DNA of 52,644 bases from Geoalkalibacter sp. (lineage in GTDB: Bacteria; Desulfobacterota; Desulfuromonadia; Desulfuromonadales; Geoalkalibacteraceae). Positions 1 through 6,397 of the stretch are shown here, in pieces. Below the pieces are notes generated by a model, which saw only the letters and a list, made by a program, of their open reading frames with translations, made no database searches and had not been told where the DNA came from. The stretch lies in the NCBI RefSeq assembly GCF_030604225.1, contig NZ_JAUVWH010000004.1, positions 1 to 52,644 on the forward strand. The letters run 5' to 3'. A program made the position numbers and the translations under genes. Numbering within the stretch: the stretch's first letter is position 1; each line of letters opens with the position of its first letter.

Positions 1-32
1 GCGATTTTTCCCGCGCCTTTTTCAATTTCCAT
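1..32 (-). CDS. Start of a leftward gene, truncated by window edge
   Basis: An ATG read on the minus strand at 32-30 opens a frame that runs off the left edge (first residues MEIEKGAGKI). A purine-rich AGGGGAG ribosome binding site lies about 10 bases upstream, and a good minus-strand promoter (85-113) points at it, leaving a leader of roughly 45 bases. Only ten codons are visible, so the product cannot be named. Confidence 0.45.
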   Translation of the reverse strand, partial: MEIEKGAGKI

Positions 33-84
33 GGTCCCGTCTCTCCCCTGGTCGGTTGACGATGTAGGCTGTCGATGCTGCCCT

Positions 85-113
85 TTCATACTCCTGGAAC
101 TAGGGCTTGTCAA
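85..113 (-). promoter_or_regulatory. Sigma-70 promoter of the leftward edge gene
   Basis: Read on the minus strand, TTGACA (113-108) and TATGAA (90-85) are separated by exactly 17 bases. The -35 is a perfect consensus match and the -10 matches at 4 of 6 positions. Confidence 0.6.
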
Positions 114-200
114 TGGACCTTGTGGGGGTTGAGCCCGGAACGCGTTCCGTGGTAAATGACGGGTCGGACGGGACGATCCGGCATATGGAGGGGGCACGTC

Positions 201-761
201 ATGGAGCGGGAAGCGGAGATGCCGAAGGCGGCGCTGGTCAGTCTGCGCAATTATCAGGAACTGCGCGCCAAGGTCGATGAATTCTGTGGGCGCATCGAGG
301 CTGAATTCCGCGAACAGCTGGCCTGCCGCAAGGGCTGTTCCGATTGCTGCCGTCACCTCTCCCTGTTCTGGGTCGAGGCCGTTGCCCTGGCCCTGGCCCT
401 CGAACAACTGCCCGAAAGCGAGGCCGAGAGGATTCGCGCCGCGGCGCGTTCGGCGACGCCCGAGGGTCCCTGCCCCTTGCTCGCCGAGGGCGCCTGCCTG
501 CTCTACGCGGCGCGCCCGCTGATCTGCCGCACCCACGGCCTGCCGGTGCTCAACGACGCCGAGGGTGGCGCGGTCGTCGATTTCTGCGCGCTGAACTTTC
601 GTGGCCTGAGCTCCCTGCCGGCGCGGGCCCTGATCAACCTGACCCTGCTCAATACCACCCTGGCCGGCATCAATCATCTGTTTGTCTCCGAAGTTTTTCA
701 CGGCAATCCCCCTGAAAAAGAGCGCCTGAGCATCGCCGAGGCCTTGCTGCTCGACCTCTGA
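201..761 (+). CDS. YkgJ-family cysteine-cluster protein
   Basis: A 186-residue protein with the hallmark of the YkgJ / CxxCxxCC family, proposed to bind zinc or iron-sulfur. Cysteines lie at residues 42, 46, 49 and 50 (CRKGCSDCC), 91, 99, 109 and 129, with the typical ending CPLL..GACLLYAARPLICRTHG around 91-113. No membrane segment or signal peptide is visible, so it is probably cytoplasmic. I chose ATG 201 because GGAGGGGG sits about 7 bases upstream; an earlier ATG at 156 has no such site and adds 15 unlikely residues. The exact biochemical role of this family is not established. It is transcribed alone, ahead of the promoter at 812. Confidence 0.85.
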   Translation: MEREAEMPKAALVSLRNYQELRAKVDEFCGRIEAEFREQLACRKGCSDCCRHLSLFWVEAVALALALEQLPESEAERIRAAARSATPEGPCPLLAEGACLLYAARPLICRTHGLPVLNDAEGGAVVDFCALNFRGLSSLPARALINLTLLNTTLAGINHLFVSEVFHGNPPEKERLSIAEALLLDL

Positions 762-811
762 GGACGGTTCATCCTTTCCCTTTTTTCGCGCACCGCTTTT
801 CCCCCAAAGCA

Positions 812-839
812 TTGCAAACCCGCCGGGCTGTGCTCTAAT
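812..839 (+). promoter_or_regulatory. Promoter for the DUF948-YtxH membrane genes
   Basis: TTGCAA (812-817), a 16-base spacer and TCTAAT (834-839, 5 of 6 matches to consensus) precede the gene at 902 with a leader of about 55 bases. Confidence 0.5.
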
Positions 840-901
840 TGATGGAAATCAGTGCCGGGTTCGCCTTTCGAACCCTGCCATTGTCCGTCGGGAGGGCGTG
901 C

Positions 902-1282
902 ATGCCGTTGGAAGTTTTTACCCTGGTCATGATGATCCTGGTGCTCATCGTTGTTATTTTTCTCATTCCGCTGTTGCTGCAGTTGCGCGGCACGGTGCAG
1001 CGCATTGATGATCTGGTGCGCGACGTCCAGCATGACCTGGTGCCCATGATCAAGGAGTTGCGCGAGGCCTCCGAGCATGTCAAGCGCACCACCCAGGCGG
1101 CGGAAAAGGGCAGTGAGCTGCTGGCCGCCCTGGGTGAGGCGGGGGGCGCCGTCAACCAGTTTTCCCATTACCTCAAGCATGATGTCGGCCGCATGGCCGG
1201 GAACCTGGCGGGTTTTTGGGCCGGTTTTCGGGCCGCGGGCAAAACCCTGGCGCGATACGCCGAAAACAAGGAAAGGAGCTGA
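902..1282 (+). CDS. DUF948-like membrane-anchored coiled-coil protein
   Basis: A 126-residue protein with one N-terminal membrane helix (about residues 4-27, very rich in Leu, Ile and Val) followed by a long amphipathic helical region (RGTVQRIDDLVRDVQHDL and onward), the layout of DUF948 proteins. It is probably anchored in the inner membrane with the helical part in the cytoplasm. ATG 902 is preceded by GGGAGG at good distance; a start at 839 would add a non-conserved 21-residue leader. The next gene, also a short one-helix protein, begins 4 bases after its stop, so the two are likely co-translated. DUF948 and YtxH genes are often neighbours in other bacteria and are linked with envelope stress; function here is not known. 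Confidence 0.75.
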   Translation: MPLEVFTLVMMILVLIVVIFLIPLLLQLRGTVQRIDDLVRDVQHDLVPMIKELREASEHVKRTTQAAEKGSELLAALGEAGGAVNQFSHYLKHDVGRMAGNLAGFWAGFRAAGKTLARYAENKERS

Positions 1283-1286
1283 TCTC

Positions 1287-1604
1287 ATGAACGGAGAATG
1301 TCGGAGCAGCGGGTTTGCCGGAATTTTGCTGGCCTTTATCGCCGGCGCCGCGGTGGGTGGCGGCATCGCTCTGCTGGCCGCGCCGCGCTCGGGGCAGGAT
1401 ACGCGCGATCGCCTGACCAACCTGGCGGATGAAACCCGCGAGAAGCTGCACGAAATGGCCGAGGAGGCCGAATCCCACGTGCGCGAGGTGATCGAGGAAG
1501 GGCGTCAGGCGCTGCTGGAAAAGCGTGACCTGATCAAGGCGGCGGTGGACGCCGGCAAGCAGGCCATGGAGGCCGAGCGCGACAAGCATGCCAAGGCGAC
1601 CTGA
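1287..1604 (+). CDS. YtxH-domain small membrane protein
   Basis: A 105-residue protein with a Gly/Ala-rich N-terminal membrane segment (about 10-30) directly followed by AAPRSGQDTRDRL, close to the LLAPKSGxETR signature of the YtxH (gas vesicle GvpP-like) family. The rest is a charged helix rich in Glu, Lys and Ala that probably forms a coiled coil. It follows the DUF948 protein with AAGGAG as ribosome binding site, and a terminator follows at 1625-1655. Members are often stress-induced; no enzymatic residues are visible, so a structural or membrane-associated role is the most that can be inferred. Confidence 0.75.
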   Translation: MNGECRSSGFAGILLAFIAGAAVGGGIALLAAPRSGQDTRDRLTNLADETREKLHEMAEEAESHVREVIEEGRQALLEKRDLIKAAVDAGKQAMEAERDKHAKAT

Positions 1605-1624
1605 GAGCCGGGTCGTCGAAGCGA

Positions 1625-1655
1625 ACCCGCGGTCTCGGGACCGTGGGTTTTTTTT
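1625..1655 (+). terminator. Rho-independent terminator after YtxH gene
   Basis: A 10-base-pair stem (ACCCGCGGTC / GACCGTGGGT with one G-T pair) around a TCGG loop is followed by eight T residues. It lies only about 28 bases before the start of the YihY gene, so that gene probably depends on read-through or a promoter I cannot see. Confidence 0.75.
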
Positions 1656-1682
1656 CGGGTGAAGCGGGAAGGGCAGGTTTCG

Positions 1683-3068
1683 GTGTCTGGACTCAAGGAG
1701 AAAATCGAGCGGGTCGTCAGTCTCTTTCGGCCCGAGGTGGAGGTTTCCCCGAGCGCGGGCTACAAGGGGTTTTTCCTGAAAAAGGGGCGCATCGCCTCGC
1801 TGGTGTTGCATGATTTCGCGGCCGACGGCTGCCTGTTGCGCGCCTCGGCCCTGACTTTCACCTCGCTGTTGGCCATCGTGCCGCTGCTCGCCCTGATGTT
1901 CGCCCTGCTCAAGGGGCTGGGCGTGCAGAATCAGCTCGAACCCCTCATCCTGGAGAGTCTGGCGATGGGGTCGGAGCCGGTGGTCAATGAAATCCTGCAG
2001 TACATCGAGAACACCAATGTCGGGCGCCTGGGCCTGGTGGGGCTGCTGACCCTGTTTTTCACCGTGCTGGCCATGCTCTCCAACATCGAAAAAAGCTTTA
2101 ACGCCGTGTGGGGCGTGGCGGAAACCCGTTCCATCTACCGGCGCTTCGCCGATTATTTTTCCGTGGTGATGATCGGTCCGGTGTTTATTTTCGCGGCCAT
2201 CTCCATGACCAGCACCCTGCAGAGCAATGCGGTGGTGCATGCCTTGCAGGAAAAGGCCCTGGTCGGCGACCTGATTTTGTTTTTGTTCAAGATCCTGCCC
2301 TTCGTCGGTATGTGGATCGCCTTCACGGCCCTCTACATCTTCATGCCCAACAGCCGGGTCAGCGTGCGCGCCGCCCTGATCGGCGGCATCTTCGGCGGCA
2401 CCCTCTGGCAGCTGGCGCAGTGGGGGTACGTCCATTTTCAGGTCGGGGTGTCCAAGTACAACGCCATCTACGGCACCATGGCGGCCCTGCCCATCTTCAT
2501 GATGTGGATTTATCTCAGCTGGGTGATCGTGTTGCTGGGGTTGGAGCTGACCTACGCGGTTCAGCATCTGCGCCGGGTCAGCCAGGAGGTGCGGGTTCCC
2601 GAGGTAAATTACGCCAGCCGCGAAATGCTCTGCCTGGGGGTGCTGCTGGTGCTGGCCGAGGCTTTTTATCGCGGCGGGCGGCCGCGCACCCTGGAGGATC
2701 TTTCCGGTGAATTGCAGCTGCCGCCGCGTCTGGCGCGCAGCATTCTGGATCAGTTGGTGCGCCTGGGCACCCTGAGCGAGGTGCGTAGCGACGAGGAGTC
2801 CGACTATGCCTACCAGCCCGGACGCGCCCTGGAGACCCTGGGCGTGCACGATTTTCTCGAAAAAATCCGCTGGGACGGGGTGGATGTGCGCGGCGCCCGG
2901 CAGGGTCGGGTGCGCGAGTTGGTGCGGGACATCGATCAGCGTCTGGTGCAGGCCCGGCGCGAGGCCCTGGCCGGCATGAGCCTGCATGAACTGGCCATGC
3001 GGATGGTGGCCGAGGAGCAGGACCCGCGCGCCGGCGAGAAAGGCCCCCGCCCGGTCAGTAGGTCTTGA
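1683..3068 (+). CDS. YihY/BrkB-family membrane protein with C-terminal winged-helix-like extension
   Basis: An integral membrane protein of 461 residues. The first ~300 residues match the YihY/BrkB family: a conserved early stretch ASALTFTSLLAIVPLL, about six hydrophobic segments, and NIEKSFNAVWGV. Residues from about 305 on form a soluble domain (LEDLSGELQLPPRLARSILDQL..LGTL) that reads like a winged helix-turn-helix, which the short E. coli YihY lacks. YihY was once miscalled ribonuclease BN; the family function is unproven, with transport suggested. I prefer GTG 1683, which has an AGGGCAGG purine stretch upstream, over GTG 1659, which lies next to the terminator T-run. Its end overlaps the convergent lpxH by 14 bases. 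Confidence 0.85.
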   Translation: MSGLKEKIERVVSLFRPEVEVSPSAGYKGFFLKKGRIASLVLHDFAADGCLLRASALTFTSLLAIVPLLALMFALLKGLGVQNQLEPLILESLAMGSEPVVNEILQYIENTNVGRLGLVGLLTLFFTVLAMLSNIEKSFNAVWGVAETRSIYRRFADYFSVVMIGPVFIFAAISMTSTLQSNAVVHALQEKALVGDLILFLFKILPFVGMWIAFTALYIFMPNSRVSVRAALIGGIFGGTLWQLAQWGYVHFQVGVSKYNAIYGTMAALPIFMMWIYLSWVIVLLGLELTYAVQHLRRVSQEVRVPEVNYASREMLCLGVLLVLAEAFYRGGRPRTLEDLSGELQLPPRLARSILDQLVRLGTLSEVRSDEESDYAYQPGRALETLGVHDFLEKIRWDGVDVRGARQGRVRELVRDIDQRLVQARREALAGMSLHELAMRMVAEEQDPRAGEKGPRPVSRS

Positions 3069-3768
3069 GTTCGAACCGGCCGTTTTCGTAAAGCAGGTAG
3101 GAGTACTGGTCGATCCAGTCGCCGAGGCCGATGATCTGGCCTGCGTTGAGATCCAGTTGGAAAGCCTGATGGAAATGGCCGGTGACGACGAGTTCGCAGC
3201 CGGCGGCGAACTGCTTGCGGGCAAAGGCCGTGATCTGGGCCTGGGGCAGGCGCCTGACGGCCTTGGGGTCCTGACCCTTCTGGCTCTGGCGGCTGGCCCA
3301 GCGGGAAATGGCCCAGGTCAGATCCCCTGGGGCCAGGGCGATCATGCCTTGCAGCAGGCGGCTGCGCAAAAAGCGGCGCAGCAGGCGGTAGCCGCGGTCC
3401 GACCCGTTGATCAGGTCGCCATGGGTCAGGTGGACGCGCTTTCCGTCGATGCTGACCTCGCCCCCGTCGGGCAGCACCCGGCAGCCGAGGAGGTCGCGAA
3501 AATAGGGACCGAGATGGAAGTCGTGATTGCCCTCGACATAGACGATTTGACTGCCGGCGGCGCGGAGTTCGCCCAGGGCGTTGAGCAACGGCACGTAGGG
3601 GGTGAACACTAGGTGCCGGTAACCGACCCAGAATTCAAACAGATCGCCCAGGATGTATAGGGTGCGCAGCTGCCCGCGCTGCTCGCCGAGAAAGGCCAGC
3701 AGGCGCCGGTAGTTGGCATCCGCGGGGGAGAGCAGATGAGCGTCGGCGAGGAAAATGTCGCGATTCAT
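3055..3768 (-). CDS. lpxH: UDP-2,3-diacylglucosamine diphosphatase LpxH
   Basis: Calcineurin-like metallophosphoesterase of 237 residues that fits LpxH, which hydrolyses UDP-2,3-diacylglucosamine to lipid X in lipid A synthesis at the cytoplasmic face of the inner membrane. The metal-binding motifs are all present: DxH at 9-11, GDLFEFW at 41-47, GNHD at 80-83, HGD at 116-118 and GHFH at 197-200. Length and the FEFW motif match LpxH (about 240 residues). A start at 3777 is also open, but the likely -10 box (3776-3781) overlaps that ATG, so 3768 is preferred. It is divergent from the CoA-binding gene and convergent, with overlap, to the YihY gene. Confidence 0.85.
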   Translation of the reverse strand: MNRDIFLADAHLLSPADANYRRLLAFLGEQRGQLRTLYILGDLFEFWVGYRHLVFTPYVPLLNALGELRAAGSQIVYVEGNHDFHLGPYFRDLLGCRVLPDGGEVSIDGKRVHLTHGDLINGSDRGYRLLRRFLRSRLLQGMIALAPGDLTWAISRWASRQSQKGQDPKAVRRLPQAQITAFARKQFAAGCELVVTGHFHQAFQLDLNAGQIIGLGDWIDQYSYLLYENGRFELKTY

Positions 3769-3775
3769 GGGGCGC

Positions 3776-3805
3776 ATTTAACCATTGGCCCGGCGCCCAA
3801 GTCAA
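3776..3805 (-). promoter_or_regulatory. Possible promoter of lpxH giving a leaderless message
   Basis: On the minus strand TTGACT (3805-3800), an 18-base spacer and TTAAAT (3781-3776) lie so close to the start codon at 3768 that transcription would begin at or next to the ATG. There is no clear ribosome binding site. Confidence 0.4.
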
Positions 3806-3881
3806 TAACCGAGAACGCAACCGAGAAGAGCCCGCACCAATGATGACCGTCGCGGTTGCGAAATCACGACCATCGGTTATT
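3804..3881. repeat. Two-part inverted repeat between lpxH and CoA-binding gene
   Basis: AATAACCGA (3804-3812) and CGCAACCG (3816-3823) are mirrored by CGGTTGCG (3853-3860) and TCGGTTATT (3873-3881). All arm pairs are perfect. The repeat covers the divergent control region. Confidence 0.55.
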
Positions 3882-3883
3882 AT
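3856..3883 (+). promoter_or_regulatory. Promoter of the CoA-binding protein gene
   Basis: TTGCGA (3856-3861), 16 bases, TATTAT (3878-3883, 5 of 6 consensus). It overlaps the right arms of the inverted repeat, which could make it a regulated site. Confidence 0.5.
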
Positions 3884-3930
3884 CTTTCGCTGATGGCTTT
3901 GTTCGGCCAACTTTTTTTCAAGGATCTGCC

Positions 3931-4335
3931 ATGAACATTCGAGACAAAATCGACCAGTTTCTTGCCGCCGAGGCGTTTGGCGTGGTGGGCGCCTCATCCA
4001 AGCCCTACAAATACGGCAACAAGGTGCTGCGCTGCTATCTGCAAAACGGGCGGCGGGCCGTGCCCGTCAATCCCGCTGAAGCGCGCATCGAGGGCCTGGA
4101 TTGCGTGGCGCGGGTCAGCGAGTTGCCCCCCGAGGTGAAAAGCATTTCGGTCATCACCCCGCCGCAGGTGACGGACAAGGTGGTGGAGGAGGCCATCGCC
4201 CGCGGCATCCGCAACATCTGGATGCAGCCCGGCGCCGAGAGCCCGACGGCCGTGGCCCTGGCGGAAAAAGCCGGGCTCAATGTCATCGCCGACGGCAGCT
4301 GCGTGCTGGTGGTGCTCGGCTACCACGATCATTGA
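3931..4335 (+). CDS. CoA-binding protein (CoA_binding_2 / YccU type)
   Basis: A 134-residue single-domain Rossmann protein. The N-terminal stretch FGVVGASSKPYKYGNKV (about 16-32) is the glycine-rich CoA-binding signature, followed by the conserved VPVNP, SVITPPQV and WMQPGAES segments. The family resembles the CoA-binding domain of succinyl-CoA synthetase but lacks the catalytic parts, so it probably binds CoA or a related nucleotide without making it. ATG 3931 has AAGGAT upstream; a longer frame from 3856 would read through the promoter. It stands alone before sodB. Confidence 0.85.
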   Translation: MNIRDKIDQFLAAEAFGVVGASSKPYKYGNKVLRCYLQNGRRAVPVNPAEARIEGLDCVARVSELPPEVKSISVITPPQVTDKVVEEAIARGIRNIWMQPGAESPTAVALAEKAGLNVIADGSCVLVVLGYHDH

Positions 4336-4354
4336 TGTCCCTGAAACTATCCGC

Positions 4355-4390
4355 GGCGCGAAGCTTGCCTGGCCATCGCCGCGCCTTTTC
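4355..4390 (+). terminator. Weak terminator-like hairpin before sodB
   Basis: GGCGCG (4355-4360) and CGCGCC (4380-4385) can pair across a 19-base loop and are followed by TTTT. The loop is long and the stem short, so this is only a possible terminator. Confidence 0.3.
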
Positions 4391-4419
4391 AACCCAAATC
4401 CGTCAAGGAGGAAATTCCC

Positions 4420-5013
4420 ATGAGTCTGGTTCTGCCTGATCTGCCCTTCGCCCCCAACGCCCTGGAGCCTCACATCAGCGCCCGCACCCTCGAGTTTCAT
4501 CACGGCAAGCATCACAAGGCCTATGTCGACAACGGCAATAAGCTGCTCGAAAGCAGCGACCTCAAGGGCCTGTCCATGGAAGAAATCATGAAGAAGACCG
4601 CCGGCGATGCAACCAAGGCCGGCATCTTCAACAACGTGGCCCAGGTGTGGAACCACAGCTTTTACTGGAAATGCATCAAGCCGGGCGGCGGCGGGCAGCC
4701 CACGGGCAAGATCGCCGAGAAGATCCAGTCTGATTTCGGCGGCTTCGACAAGTTCGTCGAGGAGTTCAAGAACGCCGGCGCCACGCAGTTCGGCAGCGGC
4801 TGGGCCTGGCTGGTGCTCGACGGCGCCAAGCTCAAGGTAACCAAGACCCTCAACGCCGAAAATCCCCTCACCCAGGGGATGAAACCGCTGCTGACCATGG
4901 ACGTGTGGGAGCACGCCTATTATCTGGATTACCAGAACCGTCGCCCCGACTACATGGCCACCTTCATCGACAAGTTGATCAACTGGGATTTCGTCAACGC
5001 CAATCTCGGCTGA
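4420..5013 (+). CDS. sodB: Superoxide dismutase, iron type
   Basis: A 197-residue Fe/Mn-family superoxide dismutase that converts superoxide to oxygen and peroxide in the cytoplasm. All four metal ligands can be placed: His27, His79, Asp161 and His165 (in DVWEHAYY). The AQVWNHSFYW segment with Gln75 supplying the second-shell glutamine from the N-terminal half, and FGSGWAWLV, favour the iron-type enzyme. The start has a perfect AAGGAGG site. It is monocistronic, with a strong terminator at 5039-5083. Presence of an oxygen-defence enzyme agrees with an anaerobe that tolerates oxygen exposure. Confidence 0.96.
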   Translation: MSLVLPDLPFAPNALEPHISARTLEFHHGKHHKAYVDNGNKLLESSDLKGLSMEEIMKKTAGDATKAGIFNNVAQVWNHSFYWKCIKPGGGGQPTGKIAEKIQSDFGGFDKFVEEFKNAGATQFGSGWAWLVLDGAKLKVTKTLNAENPLTQGMKPLLTMDVWEHAYYLDYQNRRPDYMATFIDKLINWDFVNANLG

Positions 5014-5038
5014 GCACGCCTTGGCGCAAGCAGCCCCG

Positions 5039-5083
5039 GGCCCCCTGGAACCGCTCGTCGTTTCAGGGGGCCTTGCTGTTTTC
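5039..5083 (+). terminator. Terminator after sodB
   Basis: A perfect 9-base-pair stem GGCCCCCTG / CAGGGGGCC (5039-5047 and 5064-5072) followed by a T-rich tail TTGCTGTTTTC. Confidence 0.65.
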
Positions 5084-5165
5084 TCGGTGGTGGACAAGCG
5101 TCGGTGTCGCGGTTATCATGCCCCGACGGACAACACTGCCAGGCCCGCATTCACCGACAGCTTTT

Positions 5166-5618
5166 ATGACCGAAAGCGCCATCCCCGATATTCCCACCCG
5201 CCTGCGCGATGGCCTGCGCGGCGGTCTGCAGACCAGCCTCAAGCTGGTCAAATGGGTGGTGCCCCTGTATCTGGTCGTGGATCTGCTCAAGCACACTCCG
5301 GTGCTGGAGCGCATGGGGGCGCTGTTCGCGCCGCTGATGGGGCTCTTCGGGTTGCCCGGCGAAGCCGCCTTTGCCTTTGTCGCGGCCTTTCTGCTCAATC
5401 TCTACGCCGCCATCGCCATCCTGGTGCCCTTGGAACTGACCCCCTGGCAGGTCACCCAATGCGGGCTGATGATGGGCCTGGCGCACAATCTCGTGGTGGA
5501 AGGCGGCGTGCTGGGCAGCACCGGGGCGCGCGGCGGCCTGCTGACCCTCTACCGGGTGCTGATCGCCGGGGCTTGCGGTCTGGCCATGGCGGGACTGCAC
5601 CGGCTGTTCGCGTCATGA
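5166..5618 (+). CDS. Nucleoside-recognition (Gate) domain membrane protein, first half
   Basis: A 150-residue membrane protein with about four hydrophobic segments (near 25-40, 68-90, 95-115, 125-145). The sequence GLRGGLQTSLKLVKWVVPLY and the pattern of polar residues in the helices fit the Gate domain found in nucleoside transporters and in SpmA/SpmB. The stop overlaps the next gene's ATG by four bases (ATGA), and that gene encodes a second Gate-like protein of almost the same size, so the pair probably works as a heteromeric membrane complex. Substrate unknown. An ATG at 5118 would add 16 residues of low plausibility; 5166 is a compromise, without a strong ribosome binding site. Confidence 0.7.
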   Translation: MTESAIPDIPTRLRDGLRGGLQTSLKLVKWVVPLYLVVDLLKHTPVLERMGALFAPLMGLFGLPGEAAFAFVAAFLLNLYAAIAILVPLELTPWQVTQCGLMMGLAHNLVVEGGVLGSTGARGGLLTLYRVLIAGACGLAMAGLHRLFAS

Positions 5619-6061
5619 CGGCGCTTTTTTTCGAGAGTCTCTGGGGGGCGTGCCTGCTCGGTGTGAAGCTGACCGCCATCGTCGTGCCCCTGGTGGTGGC
5701 TTTCGAGTTGCTGCGCTACCTGCCGTTTTTTCGCCGGGTGGGCGAGGGTATCGATCCCCTGATGCGCGGCATGGGGCTGTCGCGCAACGCCGCGGTGCCC
5801 CTGTTCACGGGCATTTTTCTCGGCATTGCCTATGGCGCCGGGATCATCATCCGCGTGGCGCGGGAGAAAAACCTCTCACGACGCGAGGTGTTCCTGGTTG
5901 GCCTGTTTCTCGCCACCTGCCATGCGGTCATCGAGGATACCTTGATTTTTGTGGTGATCGGCGGCGACCTTTGGATCATGCTCGGTGTGCGTCTGCTGGT
6001 GGCGGTGGTCCTGACGGCGCTGCTGGCGCGGCTTTGGCGCCCTGAACCGGCGGCGGGCTAG
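5615..6061 (+). CDS. Nucleoside-recognition (Gate) domain membrane protein, second half
   Basis: A 148-residue polytopic membrane protein starting inside the stop of the preceding gene. It carries hydrophobic segments near 8-28, 55-78, 88-112 and 118-138 and the conserved-looking GIFLGIAYGAGIII and CHAVIEDTLIF, typical of the second Gate half where a charged HxxIEDT sits in a helix. With its partner it resembles a SpmA/SpmB-like pair in a lineage that does not sporulate. No ATPase or energy-coupling partner is adjacent, so channel, transporter or signalling role cannot be decided from sequence. Confidence 0.75.
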   Translation: MTALFFESLWGACLLGVKLTAIVVPLVVAFELLRYLPFFRRVGEGIDPLMRGMGLSRNAAVPLFTGIFLGIAYGAGIIIRVAREKNLSRREVFLVGLFLATCHAVIEDTLIFVVIGGDLWIMLGVRLLVAVVLTALLARLWRPEPAAG

Positions 6062-6064
6062 GCC

Positions 6065-6307
6065 ATGCGACTGTTGCAGATTCTCTGCGGCTGGCTGCTG
6101 CTGACCCTGGGCCTGTATGTGTTCATTCTCGGCTGGCGGGATTATCATGGTGAAGGAGCGCGGATGTCGCGCCTGATGGGCGAGCGGCTGGGCATCTCGC
6201 GGCCCTTCTGGAGTCAGGCGGGGGTGCCGAAAATGGCCGGCGGCTCCACCGGCGTGGTGGTCGGTGCGGTGCTGATGCTGGGCGGGTTGACGCCCCCGCG
6301 TCGCTGA
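6065..6307 (+). CDS. Small two-helix membrane protein
   Basis: An 80-residue protein starting 3 bases after the Gate pair. Hydrophobic segments lie at about 4-24 (LLQILCGWLLLTLGLYVFIL) and 58-75, separated by a polar loop. I do not recognise a family. Its position as third cistron and its membrane nature suggest it belongs to the same complex, which is an inference. Start support is modest (GGCTAGG just upstream). Confidence 0.55.
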   Translation: MRLLQILCGWLLLTLGLYVFILGWRDYHGEGARMSRLMGERLGISRPFWSQAGVPKMAGGSTGVVVGAVLMLGGLTPPRR

Positions 6308-6337
6308 GCACGCCGCGCTGGTCGCCTCCTTGCCCTT

Positions 6338-6346
6338 TGGTATAGT
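6338..6346 (+). promoter_or_regulatory. Extended -10 promoter before the TPR gene
   Basis: TGGTATAGT combines an extended TGn with TATAGT (5 of 6). No good -35 is visible at the expected place. The leader to ATG 6398 is about 45 bases. Confidence 0.45.
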
Positions 6347-6397
6347 TTGAGTTGATTGAATCGCCCCGGCTAGGCCGGCGGCGTCCTTGGAGTAGTT

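Noticed and set aside
1173-3224. A 683-codon open frame on the minus strand opposite the YtxH and YihY genes
   Set aside because: Shadow frame over conserved genes, no ribosome binding site or motif.
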